Assembly (NCBI RefSeq): GCF_014697105.1
Contig: NZ_JACJRF010000018.1
Location: 1 to 64,000, forward strand
DNA: 64,000 nt
Reading direction: 5' to 3'
Origin: Anabaena subtropica FACHB-260
GTDB taxonomy: Bacteria > Cyanobacteriota > Cyanobacteriia > Cyanobacteriales > Nostocaceae
Shown here: in pieces, positions 27,132-37,328 of the stretch
Layout: each line of letters starts with the position of its first letter
Position numbering within the stretch: the stretch's first letter is position 1
Notes under the pieces: generated by a model
The model's input: only the letters and a program-made list of their open reading frames with translations
What the model was told of the DNA's origin: nothing
The model's database searches: none
Made by a program: the position numbers and the translations under genes

Positions 27132-28694
27132 CTAACCAGAAAGATCAATTGGAGAATCTGTGTCAATAGCTGACAATTTTGCTAGAATTTGAGGCTTAAT
27201 CTTTTCGTATTCTCCTTTGAGTAGGTTTTTGCTTAATTGGGGATCAGTGCTTGAGACAAACGTTCTTGCGGTCATTATCCACTGTTGTAGTCGTTGGCAT
27301 TGAACAGAGGCGACACTAGCAGCTAAGACATGAGAACAGCGATTTGGTGATTCCCTCGCAAAGAATAGTAAACGATAGCCACCTGTTTTTACCAACAAGC
27401 TAGCTATCTCTTGTCCAATATTAGTTTTGAGATCAAGATAGTAAGGCAACCATTTAGCTCCATATTTACGGTTATGGATGACAGTTATCCATAACAGCAT
27501 GGGGTGAGGCGCTGTGATGAACAAAAATTGATTGTAACGACTACAAATTATGCGTTTGAAAATTTCCCGTTCTGGCAACATTACCCATAGCGCAGGTAAG
27601 ACTTCTCTATTAACTTGGATAGACTGAGGAAAAACAATATCAGCGATGGGTTTATTTTGAGGCCAGGAAGTATTGTAAATGATGTCATTTTTAGGTAAGG
27701 ATAACTGTAAATCAGATATTGTCTTGTATTCAGGTACAGCGTTAATTGTTAGAGTAGCCGTAGATTGATGGTTTTTGTGATTGCTCTGCCTCAATGAGTA
27801 TTGACTACGTTGTTGTTCGACAGACTCTAAAATTTGTAATACTTCCTTAATATGTTGCGGTCGGTCTTTCGCTACCTTAGCTAAACATCTCATAACTAAA
27901 TCCTCTACTTCTTGAGGAATTGCTAATTCCGGTGCAACCTCAGCAAAAGTCCGTGGTGGTTGGTGGTGATGAGTTTTGTACCATGAGCCAAAAGAATGAG
28001 TAGGTGCGACTAGTGGCATCTTGCCTGTGAGCATTTCAAACATCATCACACCCAAACTGTAAATATCAGCGCGATTATTTAATTCTTTACCCTCCATCTG
28101 TTCAGGAGATGAATAAGCAAGTGTCCCCAAATAAAATTTTGTTTGATCGCTATTTGACTGTAGTAACTTAGCAATACCAAAATCTAAAACCTTAACTAAT
28201 TCTCCAAAACTGGGGTCTTGAATCACCAAGATATTGCTAGGCTTAATATCACGATGAATAATTGGGTAGACCGTGCCATCAACGGGAATGCCATCATGAG
28301 CGCACTGTAAACCCAAGCAAATCTGACGTGCCATACTCACAAATCGGGACAAAGAGATATTTTGCTGCCGAATTATTTGGTTGAGGCTTTGTCCTTGTAA
28401 ATATTCCATGACATAAAAAGGAATTTTATTTTCATCTACGCCATAGTCCATGACTCGCACAACATGGATACTTTTTTGCCCCAGTAAAGCACAGGTTTTT
28501 GCTTCTCGCTCAAAGCGTTCTTGTAAACGCATTTTTTCATTTTGCATCGATAAGGCGAGAAACTTTACCGCAACAGGTACACCTCCCAACAAAACATCCT
28601 TAGCACGGTAAACTCTCCCCATTGCTCCAGTACCAATTAATTCCTGAAGCTGGTAGCGTTTAGCAAGAAAACGACCTATGTTGGGGTCTGACAT
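27132..28694 (-). CDS. Soluble Ser/Thr protein kinase with cyanobacterial C-terminal domain
   Basis: A 520-residue kinase from the ATG at 28694 (GGAG upstream; the frame extends 10 codons further). The kinase domain covers residues 14-285 (GTGAMGRVY, VAVKFL, HRDIKPSNI, DFGIAKL, SSPEQ). The C-terminal ~200 residues, from VLPALWVMLPEREIFKRII on, form a domain I do not recognise. No membrane helix is visible, unlike the three kinases at 7.8-13.1 kb, and the kinase sequence is of a different subgroup (SSPEQ, not PSEQ). It lies alone on the minus strand. Confidence 0.9.
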   Translation of the reverse strand: MSDPNIGRFLAKRYQLQELIGTGAMGRVYRAKDVLLGGVPVAVKFLALSMQNEKMRLQERFEREAKTCALLGQKSIHVVRVMDYGVDENKIPFYVMEYLQGQSLNQIIRQQNISLSRFVSMARQICLGLQCAHDGIPVDGTVYPIIHRDIKPSNILVIQDPSFGELVKVLDFGIAKLLQSNSDQTKFYLGTLAYSSPEQMEGKELNNRADIYSLGVMMFEMLTGKMPLVAPTHSFGSWYKTHHHQPPRTFAEVAPELAIPQEVEDLVMRCLAKVAKDRPQHIKEVLQILESVEQQRSQYSLRQSNHKNHQSTATLTINAVPEYKTISDLQLSLPKNDIIYNTSWPQNKPIADIVFPQSIQVNREVLPALWVMLPEREIFKRIICSRYNQFLFITAPHPMLLWITVIHNRKYGAKWLPYYLDLKTNIGQEIASLLVKTGGYRLLFFARESPNRCSHVLAASVASVQCQRLQQWIMTARTFVSSTDPQLSKNLLKGEYEKIKPQILAKLSAIDTDSPIDLSG

Positions 28695-28862
28695 AGAAAA
28701 TTGGACTCCAATATACAACAGCACTTGAATTTTGTTGTAGTTTTAGTTTGCCCAATTTCTCTGCACTAGATAACTTAGGGTATGTCAAAATTTGGGGGAT
28801 TGGTTAATAGTCAAGAGTCATTAGTCAATATTTTTGAATTTTGAATTGACTTCTCTGCTGCT

Positions 28863-29303
28863 TCATTGACGCTCTAGGCTGGCTTCCATTGTGCTGCTTA
28901 GAAAATGTCCTGACATAACGCCGCTACTTAGATAATAGGCATCGTCAGAAATTCGGTGCATGGTTTCAAATCCGCTACGACGTTGCCGATCGCTCATGAC
29001 CCAGTAACGTTGCACAATTGTATCTAGACCAATCCAGCCCTCGCCTTCAACCTGCCCTAAAAGACTATGTTGGAGTAAAAAAGTATATTGGCGTTCTTCT
29101 TGATGTAAACGCCCTTTATACTGTAGTGAAATTTCCGGGCGATCGCTACCCGGAAATATTAGCTTTGCTGCCATTGTGAACCAGTTACCTCGATTCCAAG
29201 CCACCAAGGTCATACCCTTAACGCTGATTGGCAGACCATTACGTTCTAGCCAACTGCCTTGTATTGTCCAGCGTCCTGGTTCCAATAAAAAAGTGTGAGC
29301 CAC
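28863..29303 (-). CDS. Conserved hypothetical cyanobacterial protein
   Basis: A 146-residue soluble protein, rich in beta-strand pattern and Trp/Tyr (GRWTIQGSWLERNG, MTLVAWNRGNWFTMAAKLIF, QYTFLLQHSLLGQVEGEGWIG). The layout looks like a small lipocalin-like or calycin-type barrel, but that is only an impression. It has no signal peptide, membrane helix or catalytic motif. It is separated from its neighbours by about 130-170 bp with STRR repeats on both sides. I do not recognise a function. Confidence 0.65.
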   Translation of the reverse strand: MAHTFLLEPGRWTIQGSWLERNGLPISVKGMTLVAWNRGNWFTMAAKLIFPGSDRPEISLQYKGRLHQEERQYTFLLQHSLLGQVEGEGWIGLDTIVQRYWVMSDRQRRSGFETMHRISDDAYYLSSGVMSGHFLSSTMEASLERQ

Positions 29304-29379
29304 CTTGTATCTTCCTTGCCTTGCCTTGATCGAGTAGTCATCAGACTATAAACATATATTCTGCAAAGCAAAAATGTCA

Positions 29380-29413
29380 TTAGTTATTGGTCAATAGTCA
29401 ATGGTCAATAGTT
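29380..29413. repeat. STRR-like GTCAATA/GTCAATG repeats
   Basis: Several heptads of the form GGTCAAT/AGTCAAT lie between the small hypothetical gene and anmK. Similar short arrays occur near 17650, 23316, 25950, 28800 and 62212. Confidence 0.6.
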
Positions 29414-29434
29414 TTCTCGCTCGGTTCCTCATTT

Positions 29435-30613
29435 CTATACTTGATGAATTTCTCCCAACAATACTTCGTGAGGTGCGCCTGTAGCTGTTGGTAGATTGCC
29501 TGGGATGCCTAATTGTCGCCAGTGGGCTAACACAGCAAAAGCGATCGCTTCTTTAAAGTCTGCACTCAAGCCTGCTTCATCAGTGGTCACGACTCGTATT
29601 GTTTCTAAGGCTAATTGTAATCTTTGCTTTAAGTACAAATTACGGCTACCACCACCACATAAAAATACACGCTGTGGCATTTGTGGTAAAAAAGTCCGAT
29701 AACTATGAACAATCGAAGCCACAGTTAGTTCTGTGAGTGTTGCCAGCATATCGGCTGGACTAAGTTGGTATGGTTCAGCATCTTGGAAACATTGGTGTAC
29801 GTAAGCGACACCAAACAACTCCCGACCAGTAGATTTAGGTGGTGGGAGATGAAAATATTCTTGAGTGAGCCATTTTTCTACTAAGGGATAACAAGGAGTA
29901 CCACTGGCTGCCCATTTACCATCTTCATCATAAGTTTTAGCACCAGCAGTTAGATGTTCGACCGCTAAATCTAACAGGCTATTACTTGGCCCTGTATCCC
30001 AACCACGAATTTGCGAAAGCCAGTTATCAGTACGAGGTGGGATGTAGGCGACGTTGCCAATACCACCCAAATTCTGAATACAACGACTCTCCTGGGGATG
30101 ACTCAGTAAAAAGGCATCTACTCTGGGAACAAGCGGTGCGCCATGACCACCAATGGCAATATCAGCAGCACGAAAATTACTGACAGTAGTAATTCCTGTC
30201 AAATAGGCAATCAAGTCACCACGACCAAGTTGGAGAGTATAGCCAAGGGTTTTCTGATCCACTCCCGATTCTTTAGGTGGTCGATGATACACAGTTTGAC
30301 CGTGGGAGCCAATTAAAGTTGCTGGCTGATGATCTATTTGAATTTTTTGGGCGGCTTGAGTAAAAGCTAGAGCGATCGCATCATCTATCTGTGCTAGTTC
30401 CAACATGGAGATGGCTTCTCCTGCACAAACTGCCAATATACGTTCTCTTAAGTCTGCGGGGTACGGATATGTTTCTCCTGCTAGCAACTCAACTTTCAGA
30501 TCCAAATCTGTACCAGTAATCTCTACTAAGGCGGCATCTATACCATCTACAGATGTGCCACTAATTAAACCGATGACGCGGGTGGGGAGGGTAGATGCTT
30601 GAATCGAAGGCAT
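29435..30613 (-). CDS. anmK: Anhydro-N-acetylmuramic acid kinase
   Basis: A 392-residue sugar kinase that phosphorylates and opens 1,6-anhydro-MurNAc to MurNAc-6-phosphate during peptidoglycan recycling. Motifs are [17 protein letters not shown] at the N-terminus, [36 protein letters not shown] and FLCGGGSRN. The ATG at 30613 is chosen. The frame continues 9 codons to a TTG at 30640 that adds no conserved sequence. It is monocistronic. Confidence 0.95.
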   Translation of the reverse strand: MPSIQASTLPTRVIGLISGTSVDGIDAALVEITGTDLDLKVELLAGETYPYPADLRERILAVCAGEAISMLELAQIDDAIALAFTQAAQKIQIDHQPATLIGSHGQTVYHRPPKESGVDQKTLGYTLQLGRGDLIAYLTGITTVSNFRAADIAIGGHGAPLVPRVDAFLLSHPQESRCIQNLGGIGNVAYIPPRTDNWLSQIRGWDTGPSNSLLDLAVEHLTAGAKTYDEDGKWAASGTPCYPLVEKWLTQEYFHLPPPKSTGRELFGVAYVHQCFQDAEPYQLSPADMLATLTELTVASIVHSYRTFLPQMPQRVFLCGGGSRNLYLKQRLQLALETIRVVTTDEAGLSADFKEAIAFAVLAHWRQLGIPGNLPTATGAPHEVLLGEIHQV

Positions 30614-30782
30614 GAACAAAGGCTCTTTTGTTACTTGCAAGGGGTAATTTAGTTCATGTTATCGCTCATGTCAAAAAATAATCACCTATTTTTGGTAATC
30701 AATTTTTCTTTATTTACTAATAATTTACAATATCTCTGGCAATAGTTACCTTTAATTTTAATTTGACACAGGGTTTTATATT

Positions 30783-31271
30783 ATGAGTCTTTTTAAGAAA
30801 GGGGAGCGTGTAGTCTTAAGAACTAAATGGAATGAATATAGCAAAGGAGAGGAAGGAAGAATAAAATTTGTAGGTGGAGATGGTATGACTGTTTTGGGTG
30901 GTTCTTGTACATACAGCGTCACTTTTAGTAATGGAGTGGCTGAGGGTATACCAGAAGGAGATTTAGAATCCGTTGAAGAACAAAAGTGTTGGCAAGAAGA
31001 AGTAATTGAGAAATTATCAAAGATTGAGTCATTATTAAAAACATATCCAAATCTAAAAGAACCTGAGAGTAAGAAAATATATAATTATTTGGAAGTTACC
31101 CAACAAGAATCTAAAATTACTAACTTAAATAAGAATAAACGATTAATAGCTGGTAATCTCTATTGTATAGTTGCAATACTTAACAATACTTTAGATCAGG
31201 AAAAAGAAATAAAATCTTTAATACAAGAATTAGCTAAACCACTAGGTGTTGGTGAGAATTTTTTTAAATGA
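30783..31271 (+). CDS. Orphan hypothetical protein, AT-rich, SH3-like N-terminus
   Basis: A 162-residue protein. Residues 1-65 (KKGERVVLRTKWNEYSKGEEGRI, TYSVTFSNGVAEGIPEGDLE) look like a small SH3/KOW-type beta barrel. Residues 70-160 are helical and charged. It is noticeably more AT-rich than its neighbours and uses many AAA, ATA and TTA codons. It sits on the opposite strand between anmK and the kdp operon, ending 13 bp from the kdpD stop. This suggests a later arrival. No function is recognised. Confidence 0.65.
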   Translation: MSLFKKGERVVLRTKWNEYSKGEEGRIKFVGGDGMTVLGGSCTYSVTFSNGVAEGIPEGDLESVEEQKCWQEEVIEKLSKIESLLKTYPNLKEPESKKIYNYLEVTQQESKITNLNKNKRLIAGNLYCIVAILNNTLDQEKEIKSLIQELAKPLGVGENFFK

Positions 31272-31284
31272 TTGTTATGAATAT

Positions 31285-32379
31285 TCAGCGCTTGGCTAAT
31301 GGTGTTTTTTCCGTAGCGATGATGTGTAAATCAATGTTTTTCAGTAAGCGGACTAATTTTTGAGTTAAAGAACCTTTGACGAGAATTTGCCAGCGCGATC
31401 GCTGACTTTCGCCGATGACTATTTGCGTAATGCGATATTTTTCTGCGACTTGGGCGATCGCTTTAGCTATATTACTGTCAGTCACTCGAATAAAAGTGCC
31501 TTCAAATTCTTTACACAATTTCTCACAAGTGTCTATGTGTAAGCTTTCTTCTTTAGTCAGAAAGCGTTCAGGATGAGCAACAAACACAACATATAGAGGC
31601 GCATTCATGTAGCCAGCCAACCTAGCACCCCGACGCAAAAGTTGTACTGAATTGGGATAGGTGGATACGCAGACCAAAACCCGTTCGTGAATATTACAGA
31701 ATTTTCCATTGGGAGTAGAGGCGGCTTCTTCTTCTACGCTGTCTGCTACTTCACGTAAAGCCAATTCCCGTAAAGCGATCAGGTTACGACGTTGAAAAAA
31801 GTTATCCAGGGCTTGTTGGATTTTTTGTGGTGCGTAAATTTTCCCTTCTAATAACCTTTCTTGTAAAGTTTCCGGTGTAACATCTATAACCACTACTTCA
31901 TCAGCTTCTTCTAGAATCCTGTCGGGTAGGCGCTCCCTGACAACTACACTAGTGATTCTTGCTACTAAATCATTAAGACTTTCCAAATGTTGCACATTCA
32001 TTGTGGAATAGACATCAATCCCTGTGGCTAAGATCATTTCCACATCTTCATAGCGTTTTTCCCGTGGGGAACCAGGGACATTAGTATGGGCTAGTTCATC
32101 GACTAATACCAACTGGGGCGATCGCTTGATAATAGCGTCTGTATCCATTTCAGTTAGTGTTAATCCACCCCTGACAATTTGCTGACGAGGGATAATCTCT
32201 AGTCCTGTTGCTTTATCTGCTGTCTCTTTGCGTCCGTGGGTTTCTAATAGTCCAATAACAACATCGATTCCTTCTTGTTTAAGTGCGTGTGCTTCTTCTA
32301 GCATCCGGTAAGTTTTCCCCACACCCGGAGCCATACCAATAAAAATTTTATGTTTTCCTCGTCTTAATTCGTAATTCAT
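31285..32379 (-). CDS. kdpD: Truncated KdpD: N-terminal KdpD and USP domains without histidine kinase
   Basis: A 364-residue protein matching only the cytoplasmic N-terminal part of E. coli KdpD (~894 residues). It has the KdpD ATP-binding domain (Walker A GMAPGVGKT, LVDELAHTNVPGS) and a universal-stress-protein domain (ERVLVCVSTYP, IVIGESQRSRW). The four membrane helices and the histidine kinase are missing, and there is no kdpE nearby. Short KdpDs of this size are known from Anabaena. It is last in the kdp operon, 18 bp after kdpC. Confidence 0.92.
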   Translation of the reverse strand: MNYELRRGKHKIFIGMAPGVGKTYRMLEEAHALKQEGIDVVIGLLETHGRKETADKATGLEIIPRQQIVRGGLTLTEMDTDAIIKRSPQLVLVDELAHTNVPGSPREKRYEDVEMILATGIDVYSTMNVQHLESLNDLVARITSVVVRERLPDRILEEADEVVVIDVTPETLQERLLEGKIYAPQKIQQALDNFFQRRNLIALRELALREVADSVEEEAASTPNGKFCNIHERVLVCVSTYPNSVQLLRRGARLAGYMNAPLYVVFVAHPERFLTKEESLHIDTCEKLCKEFEGTFIRVTDSNIAKAIAQVAEKYRITQIVIGESQRSRWQILVKGSLTQKLVRLLKNIDLHIIATEKTPLAKR

Positions 32380-32397
32380 CTTGAATAGTCAACAATT

Positions 32398-33000
32398 TTA
32401 TTGATTTTGTTGACGATTAATATCTTGTAAGTCGAGAGCATAATTTAATCGCAGAACATTGACTCCTGGCTCACCAAAAATCCATAAAAATCTGCCATCA
32501 ATGTACTTATTAATTAAACTGAGAATTTCATCTTGTTGGACACCACGGGCGCGGGCTACTCTCTCTAACTGTTGTCTTGCTGCTTGAATAGAAATGTGGG
32601 GATCTAAGCCGGAACCAGAAGTATATATTAAATCAGCAATAGGTTGAATATTCTCATCGCTGAGTTGATTTGCTTCTTCAACCACGCGGTTGAGTAGTGC
32701 AGGGTTGCTGGGAGCCAGATTGCTACCACCCGATATACCAATTGGTCTAGCTCTTCTACCTTGACTATATCTAACTGCACTAGGACGACTATGAAAATAT
32801 CTTTCGGAAGTAAATACTTGACCGATTAAAGCTGAACCAATTGGTTGTGCTTCTATATTTTGCATGATGCTACCGTTAGCTTGAGAAGGAAATAAACCTT
32901 GACCAATTACTAAAATAGCGAGAGGATATATTATGGCTGTGATTAACCAAAATACTAAAGTAATACGAATTGCTCTAAAAATTTCTTGAATAAAAAACAT
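32398..33000 (-). CDS. kdpC: Potassium-transporting ATPase subunit KdpC
   Basis: A 200-residue single-pass membrane protein. It has an N-terminal helix (ITLVFWLITAIIYPLAILVIGQ), then QANGSIM, IGSALIGQVF, YFHSRPSA, SGSGLDPHISIQAA and NVLRLNYALD, all KdpC features. KdpC stabilises the KdpA-KdpB complex and may help ATP binding. It lies between kdpG and kdpD on the minus strand. Confidence 0.96.
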   Translation of the reverse strand: MFFIQEIFRAIRITLVFWLITAIIYPLAILVIGQGLFPSQANGSIMQNIEAQPIGSALIGQVFTSERYFHSRPSAVRYSQGRRARPIGISGGSNLAPSNPALLNRVVEEANQLSDENIQPIADLIYTSGSGLDPHISIQAARQQLERVARARGVQQDEILSLINKYIDGRFLWIFGEPGVNVLRLNYALDLQDINRQQNQ

Positions 33001-33078
33001 ATAAAATTTTCCAGATAGTGTAAAAATTGAATTTTTAATTTATTTAGATGTAGATTTCCCTTAGTTTATTTTGAATTG

Positions 33079-33390
33079 TCAAAAGCGCTCTGGCTGAAAA
33101 ATGACGGCAAATAAGTAAATGACAAGTGCTGCAATCACTACTCCTAAAATACCAAAAGCCCAGGCGGCGCTCTGATTTAATGTAATGCTAGTAGCTGCAT
33201 AGACGACTGGATTAATGATGAGATGTAAACCCAAAATAATAGCGATCGCTAATAGTAATTGTTGTTTACACAAGCGTGACCAAATATAGGCGATCGCTTG
33301 CTTAAAATCCATCATAAAAAACTTGACATATTCATTAATTTCTTTTTTCATACTTTTTTTGACATAACAGCTTAAATAGTCATTAGTCAT
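33079..33390 (-). CDS. kdpG: KdpG / KdpF-like small membrane subunit
   Basis: A 103-residue protein with two membrane helices (LLLAIAIILGLHLIINPVVYA and WAFGILGVVIAALVIYLFAVIF). The C-terminal helix plus QPERF resembles the 29-residue KdpF of other bacteria, so this looks like KdpF with an added N-terminal helix. It occupies the kdpB-kdpC gap where Anabaena kdpG is described. The start at 33390 has GGAGA 6 nt upstream. ATGs at 33405 and 33351 are alternatives. Confidence 0.78.
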   Translation of the reverse strand: MTNDYLSCYVKKSMKKEINEYVKFFMMDFKQAIAYIWSRLCKQQLLLAIAIILGLHLIINPVVYAATSITLNQSAAWAFGILGVVIAALVIYLFAVIFQPERF

Positions 33391-33423
33391 TAGTTTTCTC
33401 CCCATATTCCCCAAGTCCTTTGT

Positions 33424-35529
33424 TTAAGCCAACCCGACAACTGTAATTAGCACATCTATCAATTTAATAGCGATAAATGGTGCAATCACTCCACCTAAAC
33501 CATAAATTAAAATATTGCGTTGGAGTAACTGATTAGCGGTGAGAGGTCGAAACTGTACACCTTTCAAAGCTAAGGGTATCAGAGCCGGAATAATCAAGGC
33601 ATTGTAAATCAACGCGGACAGTACGGCAGAGTTCGTACTGGTCAAATTCATAATATTGAGACTTTGCAGATTAGCCGCCGCAAAGATGACCGGAATAATC
33701 GCAAAGTATTTAGCAATATCATTAGCAATGGAAAATGTGGTCAAAGCTCCACGGGTGATCAGCAATTGTTTACCAATACTGACAATATCAATAAGTTTTG
33801 TGGGATCTGAGTCCAAATCCACCATGTTGGCGGCTTCTTTGGCGGCTTGAGTTCCCGTGTTCATAGCTACACCGACATTGGCTTGAGCTAAAGCTGGTGC
33901 ATCGTTGGTTCCGTCTCCTGTCATGGCTACGAGTTTGCCTTGTGCTTGTTCTCGTTGAATTACGGTGATTTTATCTTCTGGTGTGGCTTCGGCAATAAAG
34001 TCATCAACTCCGGCTTCTTGGGCAATTACAGATGCGGTGATATGGTTGTCACCAGTCAGCATAATGGTACGTACCCCCATGCGGCGCAACTGGTCAAAGC
34101 GCTCTCGAATACCTGATTTCACAATGTCTTTGAGGTAGATGACACCATAAATTTCGTTATCTAAACAAACTGCTAGGGGTGTTCCTCCCTGTTGAGAAAC
34201 TCGTTCATAGGCTGCATCTAGTTCTGGGGTAGTTTGTCCATTACGAGAACGCACAAACCCTTTAATTGCTCCCACTGCTCCCTTACGTGCCTCACGTCCA
34301 CCGGGTAGATTAGTTCCACTCATACGCGTTTTGGCAGAAAAATCTACTGCTTCCGCTAAGTTGGGATCGAGGTCATATCTGATACCTAATTTCTCAGCTA
34401 GGCGGACAATTGATTTACCTTCTGGGGTATCGTCAAAGACACTAGCTGCCCAAGCAACACTGGCTACTTCATCGATTGAGTGTCCGTTGATGGGAATAAA
34501 CTCTTCTGCCAAGCGATTACCCAAGGTGATTGTGCCTGTTTTGTCTAGAACTAAAGTATTAATATCACCGCAGGCTTCGACTGCTCGTCCAGAGGTGGCG
34601 ATGACGTTAAATTGGGCGACTCTATCCATACCAGCAATGCCAATAGCACTAAGTAAACCGCCGATGGTGGTGGGGATCAAGGCTACTAACAGAGCGATTA
34701 AAATCGGCACGTTGACTGGAGTATCCGCATAGTAAGCAAATACAGGTAAGGTGGCGACAACAAATAAAAATACCAAGCTCAAAACAGCCAGCAGGACTGT
34801 CAGAGCTACTTCATTGGGTGTTTTGCTGCGTTCTGCACCTTCTACCAAGGCAATCATCCGGTCAATAAAACCTTTACCAGGGTCAGCCGTCACCCTGACA
34901 ATTAGTTCATCGGAGATAATGCGTGTACCACCAGTAACGGAACTGGCAATATCTGAGCCTGATTCTTTGAGGACTGGGGCTGATTCTCCCGTAATTGCTG
35001 ATTCATCGACTGAGGCGACACCCATAATTACTTCCCCATCGGCGGGAATAATATCGCCAGCCACTACATATATAGTGTCGCCTTGTTTGAGACTACTGGA
35101 AGGGACTTGTGTAATTGTGCCATCAGGAGAGAGTTGTTTAGCGATCGCTTCTAACTTTGTTGCGCGCAATGTATCAGCTTGGGCTTTACCTCTACCCTCG
35201 GCTATTGCTTCGGCAAAGTTGGCAAACCAAACGGTGAAGAACAAAATCCCTGTTAATATGCCGTTGAAAAGTTGGGGATTTTCCTGTTGGGTGGGGCCGA
35301 ATAAATTGGGATTAATTGTGACTGATAAGGTGATGAGTGTTCCCACCCACACCAAAAACATTACAGGATTTTTAATAGCAGATTTGGGATTGAGTTTGAC
35401 AAAAGCATCCCTAATTGCCCGCAGGTAAATTCCTTTGGTTTTAATTTTAGCTTTCTTGCGTGCTTGACGGCGATCGCTGGGACGAGTACGGGGGGATTTA
35501 GTTTTTGGGGTAGGTGCAACTGGATTCAT
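33424..35529 (-). CDS. kdpB: Potassium-transporting ATPase ATP-binding subunit KdpB
   Basis: A 701-residue P-type ATPase, the energy-coupling subunit of the high-affinity K+ pump. Visible are the phosphorylation motif LVLDKTGTITLGNR, the TGES loop (ITGESAPV), MLTGDNHITA and MTGDGTNDAPAL. The first ~50 residues are Pro/Lys-rich and basic, longer than in E. coli. The ATG at 35529 is chosen because upstream codons are translated STRR repeats (GGGAGTG). Confidence 0.97.
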   Translation of the reverse strand: MNPVAPTPKTKSPRTRPSDRRQARKKAKIKTKGIYLRAIRDAFVKLNPKSAIKNPVMFLVWVGTLITLSVTINPNLFGPTQQENPQLFNGILTGILFFTVWFANFAEAIAEGRGKAQADTLRATKLEAIAKQLSPDGTITQVPSSSLKQGDTIYVVAGDIIPADGEVIMGVASVDESAITGESAPVLKESGSDIASSVTGGTRIISDELIVRVTADPGKGFIDRMIALVEGAERSKTPNEVALTVLLAVLSLVFLFVVATLPVFAYYADTPVNVPILIALLVALIPTTIGGLLSAIGIAGMDRVAQFNVIATSGRAVEACGDINTLVLDKTGTITLGNRLAEEFIPINGHSIDEVASVAWAASVFDDTPEGKSIVRLAEKLGIRYDLDPNLAEAVDFSAKTRMSGTNLPGGREARKGAVGAIKGFVRSRNGQTTPELDAAYERVSQQGGTPLAVCLDNEIYGVIYLKDIVKSGIRERFDQLRRMGVRTIMLTGDNHITASVIAQEAGVDDFIAEATPEDKITVIQREQAQGKLVAMTGDGTNDAPALAQANVGVAMNTGTQAAKEAANMVDLDSDPTKLIDIVSIGKQLLITRGALTTFSIANDIAKYFAIIPVIFAAANLQSLNIMNLTSTNSAVLSALIYNALIIPALIPLALKGVQFRPLTANQLLQRNILIYGLGGVIAPFIAIKLIDVLITVVGLA

Positions 35530-35535
35530 ATCTTC

Positions 35536-35570
35536 GGGAGTGGGGAGTGGGAAGTGGGGAGTGGGGAGTG
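35536..35570. repeat. Five GGGAGTG heptads in the kdpA-kdpB gap
   Basis: Five near-perfect copies of GGGAGTG (one is GGAAGTG) sit between the kdpA stop and the kdpB start on the transcribed strand. An open frame runs through them into kdpB. Confidence 0.8.
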
Positions 35571-35642
35571 GGACAAGGCGCAAAAAGAAAAGAGGGAAGC
35601 TTTCTCTAAGTTTTTCCCCCTGCTCCCTGTCCCCTAACTCTT

Positions 35643-37328
35643 CTAGCTACCAGAGGCTAGTTTAAAACCTTCGGCGATGGGGCCTAAGGCTAGGACGGGA
35701 AAGAATGTCAAAACTCCCAATATCAATACGATACCGGCGGTAACGGTGGTAAATAACAAGGAATCTGTTTTCAGTGTTCCTGCGGTTTGGGGTACTATTT
35801 GTTTACGAGACATACTATCAGCCAACAACAGCATGGCAATAATAGGGATGTAGCGACCGATGAGAATGCTGACACTGGTACTGAGATTCCACCAGAGGCT
35901 ATTATCTGTCAGTCCTTCCAAACCGGAACCATTGTTGGCACTAGCTGAAGCATACTCATAAACTACTTGGGAAATACCATGAAAGCTGGGGTTGGTAATG
36001 CCGGAGAGGGAAAAAGGATAAGCTAGCGCAATGGCGCTGGGAATTAATATTGCTATGGGGTGAATTAGTAATATCAAGCTAGCTAGAACAATTTCGCGCT
36101 TTTCGATTTTGCGCCCAAAAATTTCTGGCGTACGTCCTACCATCAGTCCTGTGAGGAAGACGGTGAGAATTAGGTAAATGAATAGGTAAGCAGTTCCAGT
36201 TCCCTGACCACCCCAGATAATTTGCAAGAATAAGTTAAATAACGTCGCAAATAGTCCTTGAGGCATCAGGGAGTCGTGCATTCCGTTCACCGCACCGCAC
36301 ATGGTAGCGGTTGTCATAACTGCCCACAGTGCTGTTTCTGCCCAACCAAAGCGGACTTCCTTGCCTTCTAAATTGGGCTGTTCTACGCCTAAAGTGCCAT
36401 TAACTAGGGGATTTCCTTGTAGTTCTCCGCCTGCGGCTACCCACACAAGAATGACAAATACAATAAATACCATCCAGAACAATAGCCAAGCTTGCTTGAT
36501 GTTTTTCGCAAATACACCATAGGTATAAATCATGGCTGCGGGGATCGCAATCATGGCAATCATTTCGATGAAATTAGTAGCACTGTTAGGATTTTCAAAG
36601 GGGTGGGCGGAGTTAGCCGCAAAAAAACCGCCACCGTTTTCACCCAACATTTTGATCATCTCGAAGGATGCTACTGGCCCTCTAGCGATGTACTGTGTTC
36701 CTCCCTCTAGGGTAGTAATAGTCAAGCTTTCCTCTAATGTTTGCGGTACACCTAATAAAACTAAGGCGATCGCACCCACTACCGAGATGGGCAATAATAT
36801 TCTAGTGATCCCACGGGTGAGATCAATATAGAAGTTCCCCAGTTTTTTGCCTGTTAAGCCGCGAATGAAGGCAATACCCACTGCTAAACCAGTGGCTGCG
36901 GAAGTAAACATCAAAAATCCCAAAGCTGCTACTTGCGAGAAGTAACTGAGGGTAGTCTCGCCGACGTAGTGTTGCTGATCAGTATTGGTGACAAATGAAA
37001 TTACTGTATGTAGTATGATATCCCAGTTAGGTATACCTAAACTATTAGGATTCCAAGGTAATAACCTCTGAAAATATATCAGCAAATATACTAAAATTCC
37101 CATGAATAGGTTGGTGTATAGTATTGCGCGTATATACTGCCAACCAGTCATATCATCCTTAGGACGAACACCAATTAATATGTAGATGCTCCGTTCTATG
37201 GGATTCATTAAAGGATCAAGTATTGTTCTTTCTCCCAAGAACACCCGTGCTATATATCTACCTAAAATAGGTGTAATTGTGATGACAATACATAGCGTTA
37301 AGCCAATTTGTAACAAACCTTGTCCCAT
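35643..37328 (-). CDS. kdpA: Potassium-transporting ATPase potassium-binding subunit KdpA
   Basis: A 561-residue membrane protein with about ten helices, the K+ channel-like subunit of the Kdp pump. Selectivity-filter-like segments are recognisable ([66 protein letters not shown]). The start ATG lies at the head of the operon kdpA-B-G-C-D. Expression is probably induced by K+ limitation, as in other Anabaena. Confidence 0.97.
   Translation of the reverse strand: MGQGLLQIGLTLCIVITITPILGRYIARVFLGERTILDPLMNPIERSIYILIGVRPKDDMTGWQYIRAILYTNLFMGILVYLLIYFQRLLPWNPNSLGIPNWDIILHTVISFVTNTDQQHYVGETTLSYFSQVAALGFLMFTSAATGLAVGIAFIRGLTGKKLGNFYIDLTRGITRILLPISVVGAIALVLLGVPQTLEESLTITTLEGGTQYIARGPVASFEMIKMLGENGGGFFAANSAHPFENPNSATNFIEMIAMIAIPAAMIYTYGVFAKNIKQAWLLFWMVFIVFVILVWVAAGGELQGNPLVNGTLGVEQPNLEGKEVRFGWAETALWAVMTTATMCGAVNGMHDSLMPQGLFATLFNLFLQIIWGGQGTGTAYLFIYLILTVFLTGLMVGRTPEIFGRKIEKREIVLASLILLIHPIAILIPSAIALAYPFSLSGITNPSFHGISQVVYEYASASANNGSGLEGLTDNSLWWNLSTSVSILIGRYIPIIAMLLLADSMSRKQIVPQTAGTLKTDSLLFTTVTAGIVLILGVLTFFPVLALGPIAEGFKLASGS

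Noticed and set aside
34331-35428. Two long plus-strand ORFs (133 and 225 codons) antisense to kdpB
   Set aside because: They mirror the conserved kdpB frame; low-complexity Ser/Ala/Thr/Val content is typical of shadow frames.
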